A stretch of DNA of 64,000 bases from a bacterium (GCA_028823995.1 JAPPFD010000011.1:1-64000), one strand, 5' to 3'; positions 43,598 through 52,247 are shown, counted from the first letter of the stretch. Made by a program: numbers and translations. The notes: generated by a model from the letters alone, not told the origin.

Positions 43598-43728
43598 TGG
43601 GGCCACAACGATGCAACGTAGAGGAGCAGGGATATCGCGCCCAGCACCACCCATAAGAATCGGGTCCTGGCGCGGCGGCACTTGTAGCACCCGAAGGGAA
43701 CGGAGCAGTCGCAGCGTTGGGCGGTCAT
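43594..43728 (-). CDS. 44-residue Cys-rich single-helix membrane protein
   Basis: The ORF reads MTAQRCDCSVPFGCYKC, then a basic RRARTR stretch, then one hydrophobic helix (FLWVVLGAISLLLYVASLW). Four Cys at positions 6, 8, 14 and 17 form two pairs that could bind zinc. Its start overlaps the amidohydrolase stop by ATGA, and its stop overlaps the LLM start by ATGA, so it is embedded in the operon's translational coupling. The basic stretch before the helix predicts a cytoplasmic N-terminus. It has no family I recognise. It could anchor or regulate pathway enzymes or the importer. Confidence 0.8.
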   Translation of the reverse strand: MTAQRCDCSVPFGCYKCRRARTRFLWVVLGAISLLLYVASLWPQ

Positions 43729-44975
43729 GGCCTGGTGATGCGGGTCTCACCCCCGATCATGACCCGCTTGATCCGATGACGCTCCTGGAGGATGCGGACA
43801 TCGTCGAGCGGGTTGCCGTTGATGATCAGAAGGTCGGCGACCTTGCCTGCCTCGAGCGTCCCGAAGTCGTCGTCGATCCGGAAGAATTCGGCGTTGCCCC
43901 TGGTGGCGGTGACCAGGGCGTCCATGTTGGAGAGGCCGAGACGGGTCTGCACCTCCAGTTCGTAGGCCTCCTCACCGTGCGGATCGGCCGGGGTGCCCAG
44001 GAAGTCCGACCCGATGGCCCGCTTGACGCCGATCGACTGGGCGCGGGGGAGGGTGTCTGCGTAGGAGTCGAGCGCCATCTGGCAGCGTTCGACGTACACC
44101 GGGTTGAGATCCAGGTCATCGGCACGTTCGACCGCCCGCGACAGGTACCCGACATTGGGATTCCAGGTGACGCCGTGGGTTGCCATCATCTCGAGGGTCT
44201 CTGTGTCGATCCAGTACCCGTGCTCGATCGAGTCGGCTCCCGCCTTGATGGCCCGCTGCATCCCGACGCACGACTCCCCGATGAGGGTGTTGCTGTGGCA
44301 GGAGAGGAGGGCCCCCACGTTGTGGGCGACGTGCGCCGCCGCCTCGATCTCGGCGCCGGTCCACGCCGATTCGGCGCGGATGAACGACGGGTCTATACCG
44401 CCGGTGACGCCCATCTTGATGTCGGTGGCGCCGCCGCGGATCTGCTCCCGAGCCGCCTTGGCCACCTCGCCCACGCCGTCGGCCAGTCGGACGAACCCGG
44501 GAGGCTCGGGACCCTGCATCCACTCCAGGCGGATGAACGGCAGGTCCGGTATTCCCCCGGTCTCGGCGATGAACCGCCCCACCGCCCGCATGCGGGGGCC
44601 GTTGACCTTGCCTTCCTCTATCGCCTTCTTCACCTGGAGGCTGTTGTCGCTCCCGCAGTCCCGGATGAGGGTGAAACCGGCCCCCAGTATCTCCTGGACC
44701 TCGATCGCCGAGCGGATGGCATGGAGCATGGGGGACTCCATGGCCCATGAAAGGAAGTCATAGCCCGGGATGCCGAACAGGTGGAGGTGGGAGTCGATCA
44801 GGCCGGGCAGCACATGGGCCCCGGCCGCGTCGATCACCTCGGCGCCCAGTGGGACCTCCACACCGGCGCCGACGGCGGTGATGCGGTCGTCCTCGATGAC
44901 CAGACTTGCCGGGCCGTATGGCTCGGCCCCTGTCCCGTCGAAGATCGAGGCGTTGGTGATTGCTGTGGTGCCCAT
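43725..44975 (-). CDS. Amidohydrolase (imidazolonepropionase/prolidase-like)
   Basis: A 416-residue amidohydrolase. HxH lies in GLIDSHLHLFG, a probable carboxylated Lys in TDIKMGVTGG, His in LLSCHSN, His in SIEHGYW and Asp in IGSDFLG. This ligand arrangement is typical of the Xaa-Pro/Xaa-Arg dipeptidase and imidazolonepropionase-like group. ATG 44975 has AGAGGAG 7 bases upstream. It is the third ring- or amide-cleaving enzyme of the operon. Confidence 0.88.
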   Translation of the reverse strand: MGTTAITNASIFDGTGAEPYGPASLVIEDDRITAVGAGVEVPLGAEVIDAAGAHVLPGLIDSHLHLFGIPGYDFLSWAMESPMLHAIRSAIEVQEILGAGFTLIRDCGSDNSLQVKKAIEEGKVNGPRMRAVGRFIAETGGIPDLPFIRLEWMQGPEPPGFVRLADGVGEVAKAAREQIRGGATDIKMGVTGGIDPSFIRAESAWTGAEIEAAAHVAHNVGALLSCHSNTLIGESCVGMQRAIKAGADSIEHGYWIDTETLEMMATHGVTWNPNVGYLSRAVERADDLDLNPVYVERCQMALDSYADTLPRAQSIGVKRAIGSDFLGTPADPHGEEAYELEVQTRLGLSNMDALVTATRGNAEFFRIDDDFGTLEAGKVADLLIINGNPLDDVRILQERHRIKRVMIGGETRITRP

Positions 44976-44986
44976 GCGCTTCTCCT

Positions 44987-45976
44987 CTAGCCCTGCGGCG
45001 CCAGTTCCTCGATGCCGCGTTCGATGTCGCCGATGGCGGTGATGATCGGGTGCTCGACTCCGGCGTCGATGTAGCGTTGCATGCCCTCGAGGCAGTCGTC
45101 CCGGGTGCCGTTGAGGGTGAGATCATCGATCACCTCGTCGCTGATGAGGTGCTGGCCGCCCTCGCCTCCTCCCTCGTCCACGGCGGCCACCAACTGCTTC
45201 CAACCGGCGCCGTCGGGTCCCCACACCGAGGTCCGCCTGGTGATGTCGGGAAGGCGGGCCAGGTACAGGGCCAGCAGGGGACGCAGGAAGGCCCGTGCTG
45301 CCTCCTTGGAGTCGTCGACGCAGGCCACCAGCATCATTCCAATCTCCACGTCGTCGAGGGTGCGGCCGCCCCGCTCGGCGCCTTTGTGGAGGTGTTCCAG
45401 CGCCCAGGTGACGTATTCGGTGCCCAGGAACGCATTGAGCGAAGCGCCTTCGGCGATCTCACCGGTCAACTGGCATGCCAGCGGGCCGGTCGGGCCCAGC
45501 CACACGGGGAGGTCGCGGCGCACCGGCTCGAAGTCGAGTTCGGCGTTGTCGAGGTGGACCATCTCCCCGTGGTAGTCGAAGTGGGAACCGTGGGCGTTCC
45601 ACACCTTCCGGCAGGCCTCCACGTACTCGCGGAGCGCCTTGAGCGGCTTCACGAAGTTGATGCCCTGGGCTTTGATGAGCACCCGGGAACCGGCGCCGAT
45701 GCCGGCTACGAACCGGCCTTCGGAGAGCTCGTCGAGAGCGGCGAAGGTGGTGGCCATCAGAAGCGGGCTGCGGGTGAAGATCGGGCAGACGCTCGGGCCG
45801 ATGGTTATGCGCTCGGTCACCGCCGCGGCCGCCGCGCAGGCGGTGACGCCGTCGCGGGAGAAGTTGTGCTCGGCGTACCACACCGAGTCGTATCCGAGTT
45901 CCTCCACCCGCTTGGTCAGCCGGACGGTCTCCGGTAAGGGGGTGTTCTGCAAGAGGCCGATGCCGGTCTTGATCAT
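44987..45976 (-). CDS. LLM-class oxidoreductase
   Basis: A 329-residue luciferase-like enzyme. It opens MIKTGIGLLQNTPLP, contains RVEELGYDSVWYAEHNF, a cofactor-binding PVWLGPTGPLACQLTGEIAEG, and AGIGAGSRVLIK. ATG 45976 has AAGGAGAG upstream. It follows the importer genes directly (19-bp gap), so it may carry out the first enzymatic step after uptake. F420 or FMN cofactor is expected from the family. Confidence 0.88.
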   Translation of the reverse strand: MIKTGIGLLQNTPLPETVRLTKRVEELGYDSVWYAEHNFSRDGVTACAAAAAVTERITIGPSVCPIFTRSPLLMATTFAALDELSEGRFVAGIGAGSRVLIKAQGINFVKPLKALREYVEACRKVWNAHGSHFDYHGEMVHLDNAELDFEPVRRDLPVWLGPTGPLACQLTGEIAEGASLNAFLGTEYVTWALEHLHKGAERGGRTLDDVEIGMMLVACVDDSKEAARAFLRPLLALYLARLPDITRRTSVWGPDGAGWKQLVAAVDEGGGEGGQHLISDEVIDDLTLNGTRDDCLEGMQRYIDAGVEHPIITAIGDIERGIEELAPQG

Positions 45977-45995
45977 GTTCTCTCCTTGGGTTGTT

Positions 45996-46778
45996 TCAGT
46001 CGAGGTAGGGGCGGAGTATGACTTTCTGTAGGCGTTGGAAAAGGGCGCCGAAGATCAGGCCGAGGACGCCGACCATCAGGATCGCTCCGTACATCTCGGC
46101 GGGGAAGAGGCTGCGGCGCATGAAGAGGATGAACCAGCCGAGCCCGTCGGTGGAGAGGATGAGCTCGGACGCCACCATCAGTACCAGCGCCACGCCGACC
46201 GCCTGGCGCGCGCCGGCCACGATCTGGGGCACAGCCAGGCCGATCACGGCCCGTCGCAGCACCAGCGTCTCGGTGCCGCCGAAACTTCTCACCACGTCTG
46301 GCAACAGCGCCTGCTTGGCGGTTCGGACGCCGAAGATGGTATTGATCGCCACGAAGATGAACGACGCCCAGGCGATCACGATGATGCGGGACAGGTCACC
46401 GATGCCGACCACCAGCACCAGCACGGGAAGGAAGAGGATGACCGGGATGGGCCGGAGGAACTCGAGAAGCGAGGTCGCCACCGATCCGGGCTTGTTCCAC
46501 CATTCGACGACCACTCCGAACACGACGCCGACGACCACTCCGATGATCCAGCCTGCGACCGCCCGGTAGACGCTCTTTCCGATCTGGAACAACAGGTTGT
46601 CGCCCGACCGGTAGGGAGGGTCGGTGAAGGCGGTGAAGGTGTCGGCGAACACCTGTGTCGGCGGGGGGAAGAGGAACTGGTTGACCATCTCGGCGCGGCT
46701 CACGTACTCCCAGGCGCCGAAGATGGCGGCCAGCACGACGAGGGTCTTCAACCACCGGGTCCACACCGACGCGGTCAT
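45996..46778 (-). CDS. ABC transporter permease (SsuC/TauC/ThiX type) (1)
   Basis: A 260-residue membrane protein with about six helices and a binding-protein-dependent transport domain. The EAA-loop is around DVVRSFGGTETLVLRRAV, and the final helix region reads ILMVGVLGLIFGALFQRLQ. ATG 46778 overlaps the ATPase stop by ATGA. It works with the second permease at 47569, the ATPase between them and the lipoprotein at 48349. Confidence 0.9.
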   Translation of the reverse strand: MTASVWTRWLKTLVVLAAIFGAWEYVSRAEMVNQFLFPPPTQVFADTFTAFTDPPYRSGDNLLFQIGKSVYRAVAGWIIGVVVGVVFGVVVEWWNKPGSVATSLLEFLRPIPVILFLPVLVLVVGIGDLSRIIVIAWASFIFVAINTIFGVRTAKQALLPDVVRSFGGTETLVLRRAVIGLAVPQIVAGARQAVGVALVLMVASELILSTDGLGWFILFMRRSLFPAEMYGAILMVGVLGLIFGALFQRLQKVILRPYLD

Positions 46779-47572
46779 GCCTGCCCTCTCCCGCCTTGAA
46801 GGAGGCTCCAGACCTCGTTGTATCTTGCCCGGAACTGGTCGGAGGCCGTGAACTCCTCATAGCTTGAGGTCCGCTCGCCCTGCTCGAAATCGCTGAGCAC
46901 GCGAGCCGGGCGGTGATCGAGGACCACGGTGCGATCGCCGAGATAGAGCGACTCCTCGATGTCGTGGGTGACGAACAGGACCGTTCGGTCGAGGGTCTCG
47001 AGGATCCTGCGGAGCTCTTCTTGCATGACGCGCCGGATCTGCGCGTCGAGCGATCCGAACGGCTCGTCCATCAAGAGCACGTCGGGCTCGTAGGCGAGCA
47101 CGCGGGCCAGTTGCACCCGCTGCTGCATGCCGCCCGAGAGTTCCCGCGGATAGGCCGTCTCGAAACCTTGGAGACCGACCATCTCTATGTAGCGGGCGGC
47201 CGCCTCGGCTCGCTCGGTCCGGGAGGCGGCGCCCTCGATCTCCAGGCCGAACTCGACGTTCTTCTGGACGGTCCTCCAGGGCGCAAGCGCGTTGGCGTAG
47301 TCCTGGAAAACGAAGCCCATACGGGGCTTGGGAGAGCTGGGCTCGAAGCTGATGGACCCACTGGTCAACGGTGTCAACCCGTCGATCATCTTCAAAATCG
47401 TCGACTTGCCGCAGCCCGAAGGCCCGACGATCGTCACCAGTTCACCCGGCCGGAAGGAGAGGTCGAGGCTGTCGATGATCCTGAGGTCCTCGTCGTGGCC
47501 GCGCCGGGGGTAGGTCTTGGTGACGCCCCTCAGGTGGATGGCCGGGCTGGAGGAGGTCTTCTGGCCGGTCAT
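46775..47572 (-). CDS. ABC transporter ATP-binding protein (SsuB/TauB type)
   Basis: A 265-residue ATPase. It has Walker A GPSGCGKST, signature LSGGMQQR, Walker B VLLMDEPFG and His switch VTHDIEES. The start is either ATG 47572, which overlaps the permease stop by ATGA, or ATG 47596, which has GGAGG 8 bases upstream and adds eight residues. The former is given because ATGA coupling is the rule in this operon. It energises the two permeases on either side. Confidence 0.9.
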   Translation of the reverse strand: MTGQKTSSSPAIHLRGVTKTYPRRGHDEDLRIIDSLDLSFRPGELVTIVGPSGCGKSTILKMIDGLTPLTSGSISFEPSSPKPRMGFVFQDYANALAPWRTVQKNVEFGLEIEGAASRTERAEAAARYIEMVGLQGFETAYPRELSGGMQQRVQLARVLAYEPDVLLMDEPFGSLDAQIRRVMQEELRRILETLDRTVLFVTHDIEESLYLGDRTVVLDHRPARVLSDFEQGERTSSYEEFTASDQFRARYNEVWSLLQGGRGQA

Positions 47573-48327
47573 GCCAGAGAGGTCTCCGACCACCATGGGA
47601 AGAGCCTCCGCTGTGCCTCCTCAAGTACGCGGAAGGCCACGTACCCGATGACTGCGATCAAGGCTATGGAGGCATACATCCGTCCGAACAGGGCGTTGCT
47701 CTGCGTGCGGAGGATGTAGAAGCCGAGCCCGGACAGCCCGATCACCATGTCGGCGACCACGATCACGATCAGCGCCACCGACACGTTCTGTCGAAGGCTC
47801 GAGAGGAAGTAGGGGAGGAGACTCGGTATCCCGACCTTGCGGAGCACCTTCACCTCGCCGGCGCCGAAGCTTCGGGCCGCGTCCTGCAAGGTGTTGGGGA
47901 TGTGTTTCACGCCGGAGATCACGTTGATCACAGCCAGGAAGAAGCACCCCCACGCCACGGCGAAGGCGCCCACCAGGAACGAGTCGGCGAGTATCAGGAG
48001 CGCCATGGGGACTATGGCGACCGCCGGGATGGCCCGGAAGAAGTCGAGCGGCCCGCTCAACCAGGAGTCAACCGAGGCATACCTGCCCACCGCCATCCCG
48101 ATGACAACGGCTGCGCCGAACCCGACCGCGTAGCCGACCAGGGCGGTCCACATGCTTTCGATCGTGGCGGAGCCCAGGTTCGTCCAGTCCTCGATCCCCG
48201 CCGCCAGGACCTCGCCGGGTGGCGGGATGAACTCGGAGTTGACGAACCCGGTGGCCGTCGCCGTCACCCACGCTGCGAGGATGACGGCGACGGCAGTGAG
48301 TCCAGGGAACCGCAGGGCTCCTGTCAC
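47569..48327 (-). CDS. ABC transporter permease (SsuC/TauC/ThiX type) (2)
   Basis: A 252-residue membrane protein with about six helices and an EAA-loop at QDAARSFGAGEVKVLRKVG. It is homologous in plan to the permease at 45996, so the channel is probably a heterodimer, whereas most SsuC/TauC systems are homodimers. GTG 48327 has AGGAAA upstream. It follows the binding lipoprotein with a 21-bp gap. Confidence 0.9.
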   Translation of the reverse strand: MTGALRFPGLTAVAVILAAWVTATATGFVNSEFIPPPGEVLAAGIEDWTNLGSATIESMWTALVGYAVGFGAAVVIGMAVGRYASVDSWLSGPLDFFRAIPAVAIVPMALLILADSFLVGAFAVAWGCFFLAVINVISGVKHIPNTLQDAARSFGAGEVKVLRKVGIPSLLPYFLSSLRQNVSVALIVIVVADMVIGLSGLGFYILRTQSNALFGRMYASIALIAVIGYVAFRVLEEAQRRLFPWWSETSLA

Positions 48328-48348
48328 GTTATTTCCTGTTTGGGTCGG

Positions 48349-49569
48349 TTAGGGCAGTTGGCTCGGGTCCCAGGGGAAGAAGCGGCCGTTCTCGACCATC
48401 TCGTCCTCAGAGAACGGGAGGTCCGAGATGAAGGCTCCGACGTCCAGCCCTTCTCCGAGCAGGTCCGCCTCGACCATCATGTCCGCAACACGCTGCATCT
48501 GTTCGACGAGGTTCTCCGGCCAGGTCACGTACATGTGCGGCGGGTTGTTCCTCTGCGCTTCAGCCGGGACACCCGAGATGGCCACGGAGATGTCCAGGGC
48601 CTCGGCCGGGTTGTCGACGATCCACGCGGAGGCGTCGCGGATGGCCAGCGCCCAAGCCCTGATGGTGTTGGGGTTCTCCGCCACGAACTCGGGAGAGGCC
48701 GCCATCGGGAACATGCCGGCGCCGCGGGGTCCCAGCATCTCGGGGATGCCGTCCGCGCCGCCGATGTAGGGGTCGCCGATCGAGCGGAAGCCGTTGCCCG
48801 CGGTCTGGCCATAGGGGATGATGCCCGTGATGAACGGGTAGATCATGTAGCCGACGTCGATCTCGCCCGACGTGAGAAGATCCGGGTGCGCGCCCCAGAA
48901 CGCCTCGATGAGTTCGACGCTGTCGGGATCGACGCCCACCTGGAGCAGGATCGAGGTGAGGAATGCCTCTTCGTTCGACCCTCGGGCAATCACGCCGATG
49001 CGGGCGCCTTCCATGTCTGCGACCGACTGGATCGGGGAGTCCTCGGTGACGATCAGCCGATGCGTGCTGTAGTCGACTCCGTCAACCACTGCGTAGTACG
49101 CATGGGTGGTGATGAACTTGAGTTGCTGCCCGCGCTCGGCCAGAGAGAAGGCCAGAGGCCAGCTCGTGTAGCCCATGTGAGCCTCACCGGACAATGCCGC
49201 CTCGGTGGCGCGGCCTGCGCCGCCCTCGAAGGCGAGGATCTCCGGATTCAGCCCGTATTCGGCGAAGAAGCCCTTTTCCTGGGCCACGTAGAGGGGTAGG
49301 AACTGGGCGAGGGTGGCCGGCATCACCTTGATGTCCGGCGTCTCGGGCGTCATATCGACCATGGCCTCGGTAGTGGTCGTGGTCGGCGCCGCCGTCGTAG
49401 TGGGCGCTGCAGTAGTGGTGGGAGCGGCCGTGGTGGCCGGCGCTGCGGTCGTGGTTGGGGCCGCCGTGGTGGCGGGTGCCTCTTCGGCGTCGTCGGCTCC
49501 ACACGCGGCTAACACGAGTGCGAGGGCGGCGAGAAGTACCAACGGGCCTCTGTTCCGGATCCTGAGCAT
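48349..49569 (-). CDS. NMT1/THI5-like substrate-binding lipoprotein
   Basis: A 406-residue precursor. The signal peptide ends LVLAAC. It is followed by about 45 residues of Ala/Thr/Pro repeats (units such as AAPTTT), then an NMT1/THI5/SsuA-type domain with LPLYVAQEKGFFAEYGL and ARIGVIARGSNEEAF. Domains of this type bind thiamine precursors, riboflavin, sulfonates, taurine or other small heterocycles and acids. ATG 49569 has AAGGAG upstream. It is the first gene of the 16-gene operon and defines its substrate entry point. Confidence 0.92.
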   Translation of the reverse strand: MLRIRNRGPLVLLAALALVLAACGADDAEEAPATTAAPTTTAAPATTAAPTTTAAPTTTAAPTTTTTEAMVDMTPETPDIKVMPATLAQFLPLYVAQEKGFFAEYGLNPEILAFEGGAGRATEAALSGEAHMGYTSWPLAFSLAERGQQLKFITTHAYYAVVDGVDYSTHRLIVTEDSPIQSVADMEGARIGVIARGSNEEAFLTSILLQVGVDPDSVELIEAFWGAHPDLLTSGEIDVGYMIYPFITGIIPYGQTAGNGFRSIGDPYIGGADGIPEMLGPRGAGMFPMAASPEFVAENPNTIRAWALAIRDASAWIVDNPAEALDISVAISGVPAEAQRNNPPHMYVTWPENLVEQMQRVADMMVEADLLGEGLDVGAFISDLPFSEDEMVENGRFFPWDPSQLP

Positions 49570-49600
49570 GCTCTCTCCTTATTAGATGAAATCAAACGCA

Positions 49601-49620
49601 AATGCGAACGAATGCGACTG
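49601..49620. promoter_or_regulatory. Tandem 10-bp repeats upstream of the 16-gene operon
   Basis: AATGCGAACG is followed directly by AATGCGACTG, 32-51 bp before the lipoprotein ATG. One repeat per helical turn could be a regulator-binding site. The operon promoter must lie in 49570-49785, since the next gene upstream ends at 49786. Confidence 0.3.
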
Positions 49621-49785
49621 AACTTGGCTCGGAGTCTAAGTCACCAGGGCAGTGTCAGGGTGGGTAAGACGCGAAATTCTCGCGGCCAGAAAGCGGGCTC
49701 CCAGCCACGAATATGACTCGTTTCCGACTGTTGACGGTTGGGAAAGACCCACACTCCTAGACGAGGATGTCGGGCGCATCCTGCT

Positions 49786-50169
49786 CTATTCCTGGTAGAT
49801 GAGTATCAGGTTCCCACAGGTGTCGTTGAAGACGGCCCGGATGACTGGCCCCGCCGGGGTTGGCTCCATCGTGAACACCACGCCGAGCCCCTTCAACCGT
49901 TCGTACTCTTCATGAATGTCATGCACGGCAAACGCCGCATGCGGTATGCCCTGTTCGAAGATCGCTTCCTGGTAAGCCTGGGCAGCCGGGTTGTCGTTTG
50001 GTTCGAGAAGCATCTCGATGTCATCCGGCCCCTCGGGGGAGACGACGGTTAGCCACTTGAACTCTCCCACAGGAAAGTCGTGCTTCTTAATGAAACCCAG
50101 GGTCTCTGTGTAAAACTTGAGCGCCTCGTCCTGGTCGTTTACATGAATGCTGGTAAGGCTGATCCTCAT
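49786..50169 (-). CDS. VOC (glyoxalase/bleomycin-resistance) family protein
   Basis: A 127-residue vicinal-oxygen-chelate protein with paired beta-alpha-beta-beta-beta modules. It opens MRISLTSIHVNDQDEALKF and ends DTCGNLILIYQE. VOC members are dioxygenases, isomerases, lyases or binding proteins. ATG 50169 is preferred because GGGGGAAAA lies upstream; an earlier in-frame start lacks support. It lies upstream of the 16-gene operon on the same strand, separated by 216 bp, and is divergent from an LLM gene. Confidence 0.88.
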   Translation of the reverse strand: MRISLTSIHVNDQDEALKFYTETLGFIKKHDFPVGEFKWLTVVSPEGPDDIEMLLEPNDNPAAQAYQEAIFEQGIPHAAFAVHDIHEEYERLKGLGVVFTMEPTPAGPVIRAVFNDTCGNLILIYQE

Positions 50170-50396
50170 CGGTTTTCCCCCTTTTCTGGGGAATAGCATA
50201 GACCACTTTTGGAGGGGAACCGGCGAAGTCGGCCATCACGGTTCCCGTTTTCGCCGAGCCTCCCAGAGGACTTTGACCTGCCTTTGAAGACCCTCAACTG
50301 CTTGGTACAGCGCATCGCCAGGACGAGGTGCCAGGATGAGGTCGGGGGTGTCTCTACCATTGCGGGGGTGACCCGCACCTAGACAGAGGAATGTGC

Positions 50397-51416
50397 ATGG
50401 AGGCTCCCATTTCCAGGGTGGGGATCTGCTTTCTGGATCGCCCCGACGCTCGTAGCCAGGTGGCTCTTTCCCGGCAAGCCGAGTCTCTGGGGTATGAGTC
50501 GGTCTGGATCTGTGAGACCCGCACGGCTCGGGACGCCATCTCGGTGATGGGGGCCGTGGCCCACCAGACGGACCGGATCAAGATCGGTGCCGGGGTGGTG
50601 AACACCTGGACTCGGCCTGCCTCTCTAATGGCCTTGACCTTCGCCACCCTCGACGAGTTGGCCCCCGCCCGGATGCTGATGGGACTGGGCGCCTATTGGG
50701 ATCCTCTGGCATGGAAGCAGGGGGTGATCCGGAGCCGGCCGATCACACAGATGCGGGAGTACGTGGAGGTGTGCCGGAGACTTCTGGCTCTCGAGACCGT
50801 GACCCACGAGGGCGATCTGGTGCAGGTGCGGGATCTGAGGCTGGAACTGGGGGAAGGCGCCTCGGACGCCCCCAGGGATGTGCCCATCTACATCGGCGCC
50901 ACCGGTCCCCAGATGCTTGTCCTCTCGGGAGAGATCGCCGACGGGGTGCTGCTCAACGGGTTCACCTCCCTGGCCTACCAGGCCCAGGCCTTCGACCGGA
51001 TGGCCGCTGGCGCCGCCCGGGCGGGCAAGTCGCTCGACGATCTCGACCTTCCCCAGGTGATAGTGGTGAGCGCCGACGACCGGAACCCAGAGCGGGCTCT
51101 GGAAATAGCCCTCCGTATGACCACCATGTATCTGGGACAGCAGCCCCACATCGCCCGGGCGAGCGGCGTCTCCCAGGATCTGCTCGACGAAGTCAGCGAG
51201 GAGATGGGCGGTTGGCCTCCCCGGGATGGTGGGATTGAGGCGGCGATGCCGTTGGTACCGGTCGAAGTGGTCAGTTCTCTATGCGTATGGGGAGACCTGG
51301 CAACCTGTCGGGATGGACTCGCTGCCTACGCCACCCGCCCCAACGTGTATCCGGTACCCCTTCCCGTCACCGAAAACTACGCCGAGATGATCGAGGCTTT
51401 CGCTCCGGATGCTTAG
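50397..51416 (+). CDS. LLM-class oxidoreductase
   Basis: A 339-residue luciferase-like enzyme opening MEAPISRVGICFLDRP. It contains RQAESLGYESVWICETRTARD and a cofactor half VPIYIGATGPQMLVLSGEIADG. ATG 50397 is preferred over ATG 50391, because AGAGGA ends right at 50390 and has proper spacing only for the later codon. It is divergent from the VOC gene, and the 227-bp spacer should hold both promoters. It is not part of an evident operon. Confidence 0.87.
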   Translation: MEAPISRVGICFLDRPDARSQVALSRQAESLGYESVWICETRTARDAISVMGAVAHQTDRIKIGAGVVNTWTRPASLMALTFATLDELAPARMLMGLGAYWDPLAWKQGVIRSRPITQMREYVEVCRRLLALETVTHEGDLVQVRDLRLELGEGASDAPRDVPIYIGATGPQMLVLSGEIADGVLLNGFTSLAYQAQAFDRMAAGAARAGKSLDDLDLPQVIVVSADDRNPERALEIALRMTTMYLGQQPHIARASGVSQDLLDEVSEEMGGWPPRDGGIEAAMPLVPVEVVSSLCVWGDLATCRDGLAAYATRPNVYPVPLPVTENYAEMIEAFAPDA

Positions 51417-51448
51417 AAGGAAGGGGGAGCCCCAACTCCCGGACGGAG

Positions 51449-51598
51449 CTACTTCTTCTTGGAATCCTTAGGGGCCTTAGAGGCTCCTGGTCCCGGTCCC
51501 TTCGGCAACTTCGACACCGCAACGGTCTTGTCTGTCGTGTATCCCCCGCGGTCGATGACGTATGCTTCCCTCTGCGACCTCCGCCGTTTAACTTTCAT
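51449..51598 (-). CDS. 49-residue Lys-rich small protein
   Basis: The ORF begins MKVKRRRSQREAYVIDRGG, has a middle TVAVSKLPKGPGPG and ends in KDSKKK. ATG 51598 has GGAG 8 bases upstream, and the start lies inside the end of the DUF6338 gene (11-bp overlap). The strong net positive charge suggests nucleic-acid, membrane or partner binding. No family is recognised. Overlap with the upstream gene argues that it is real and cotranslated. Confidence 0.65.
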   Translation of the reverse strand: MKVKRRRSQREAYVIDRGGYTTDKTVAVSKLPKGPGPGASKAPKDSKKK

Positions 51599-52247
51599 GG
51601 GTTCGCTCCTCTTCGGCAGCTTCGGTGAACTCTAGGTATTCAATCTCCTCCCATCGTATAAGAATGCCGGAATCCATTATCTCCGGATTTCCATCTGCAT
51701 TGGTGTTTATCTCCCCACTGTCGGGATCCAAGGAAAGGATCGCGGGTAAGTAGAGATCCTGCGACTCGGGGTACCCCGCGGCAAAAGGCCGGCGCCCATC
51801 AATCTGTCCGAAAATCCCCCCAATCCAAGTGCCGGATTTCAGTTTGCAACGAACCCCGCCCGCGGGCCGGTCTTGGAACAGGTGATCCCAGGCGCGAGGC
51901 GTCCTGTCCCTCCCGCTTACAAACCGCGCCCACGACCAGTTGTTTTTCCACCCGTACCCCAGCACACCGCCTCCGACCAGGGGCGCAACTGTGTAGAGAA
52001 TGGGGATGGTCCACATCCATCCGGGTAAGACCTGCCGGCTAGCGAAGTCGTCCCAATGGTTCGCATAGAGCCAGTAAATCGGTCCAGCCGAGATCGACAG
52101 AAACACCGCTGATCCTCCCGCGAATCGGAGGGCGCGGTCCTGCAGTCCGATTCCGTAACGGCCCGCCCATCGCTCAAAACTCCAAACAAGCAGAGCGCCT
52201 GGGAGAAGAGCTGCGAGAACAAATGAGGCTGCTCCCAACCCCGTCAT
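51588..52247 (-). CDS. DUF6338-like membrane protein
   Basis: A 219-residue protein. Three hydrophobic segments occupy about residues 5-25, 40-62 and 78-100. A cytoplasmic C-terminal domain contains PRAWDHLFQDRP, which fits the DUF6338 family, then LKSGTWIGGIFG and an acidic end. Function unknown; the family often sits in accessory or defence-associated loci. ATG 52247 has only a weak ribosome site. It forms a two-gene unit with the 49-residue basic protein. Confidence 0.7.
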   Translation of the reverse strand: MTGLGAASFVLAALLPGALLVWSFERWAGRYGIGLQDRALRFAGGSAVFLSISAGPIYWLYANHWDDFASRQVLPGWMWTIPILYTVAPLVGGGVLGYGWKNNWSWARFVSGRDRTPRAWDHLFQDRPAGGVRCKLKSGTWIGGIFGQIDGRRPFAAGYPESQDLYLPAILSLDPDSGEINTNADGNPEIMDSGILIRWEEIEYLEFTEAAEEERTHES

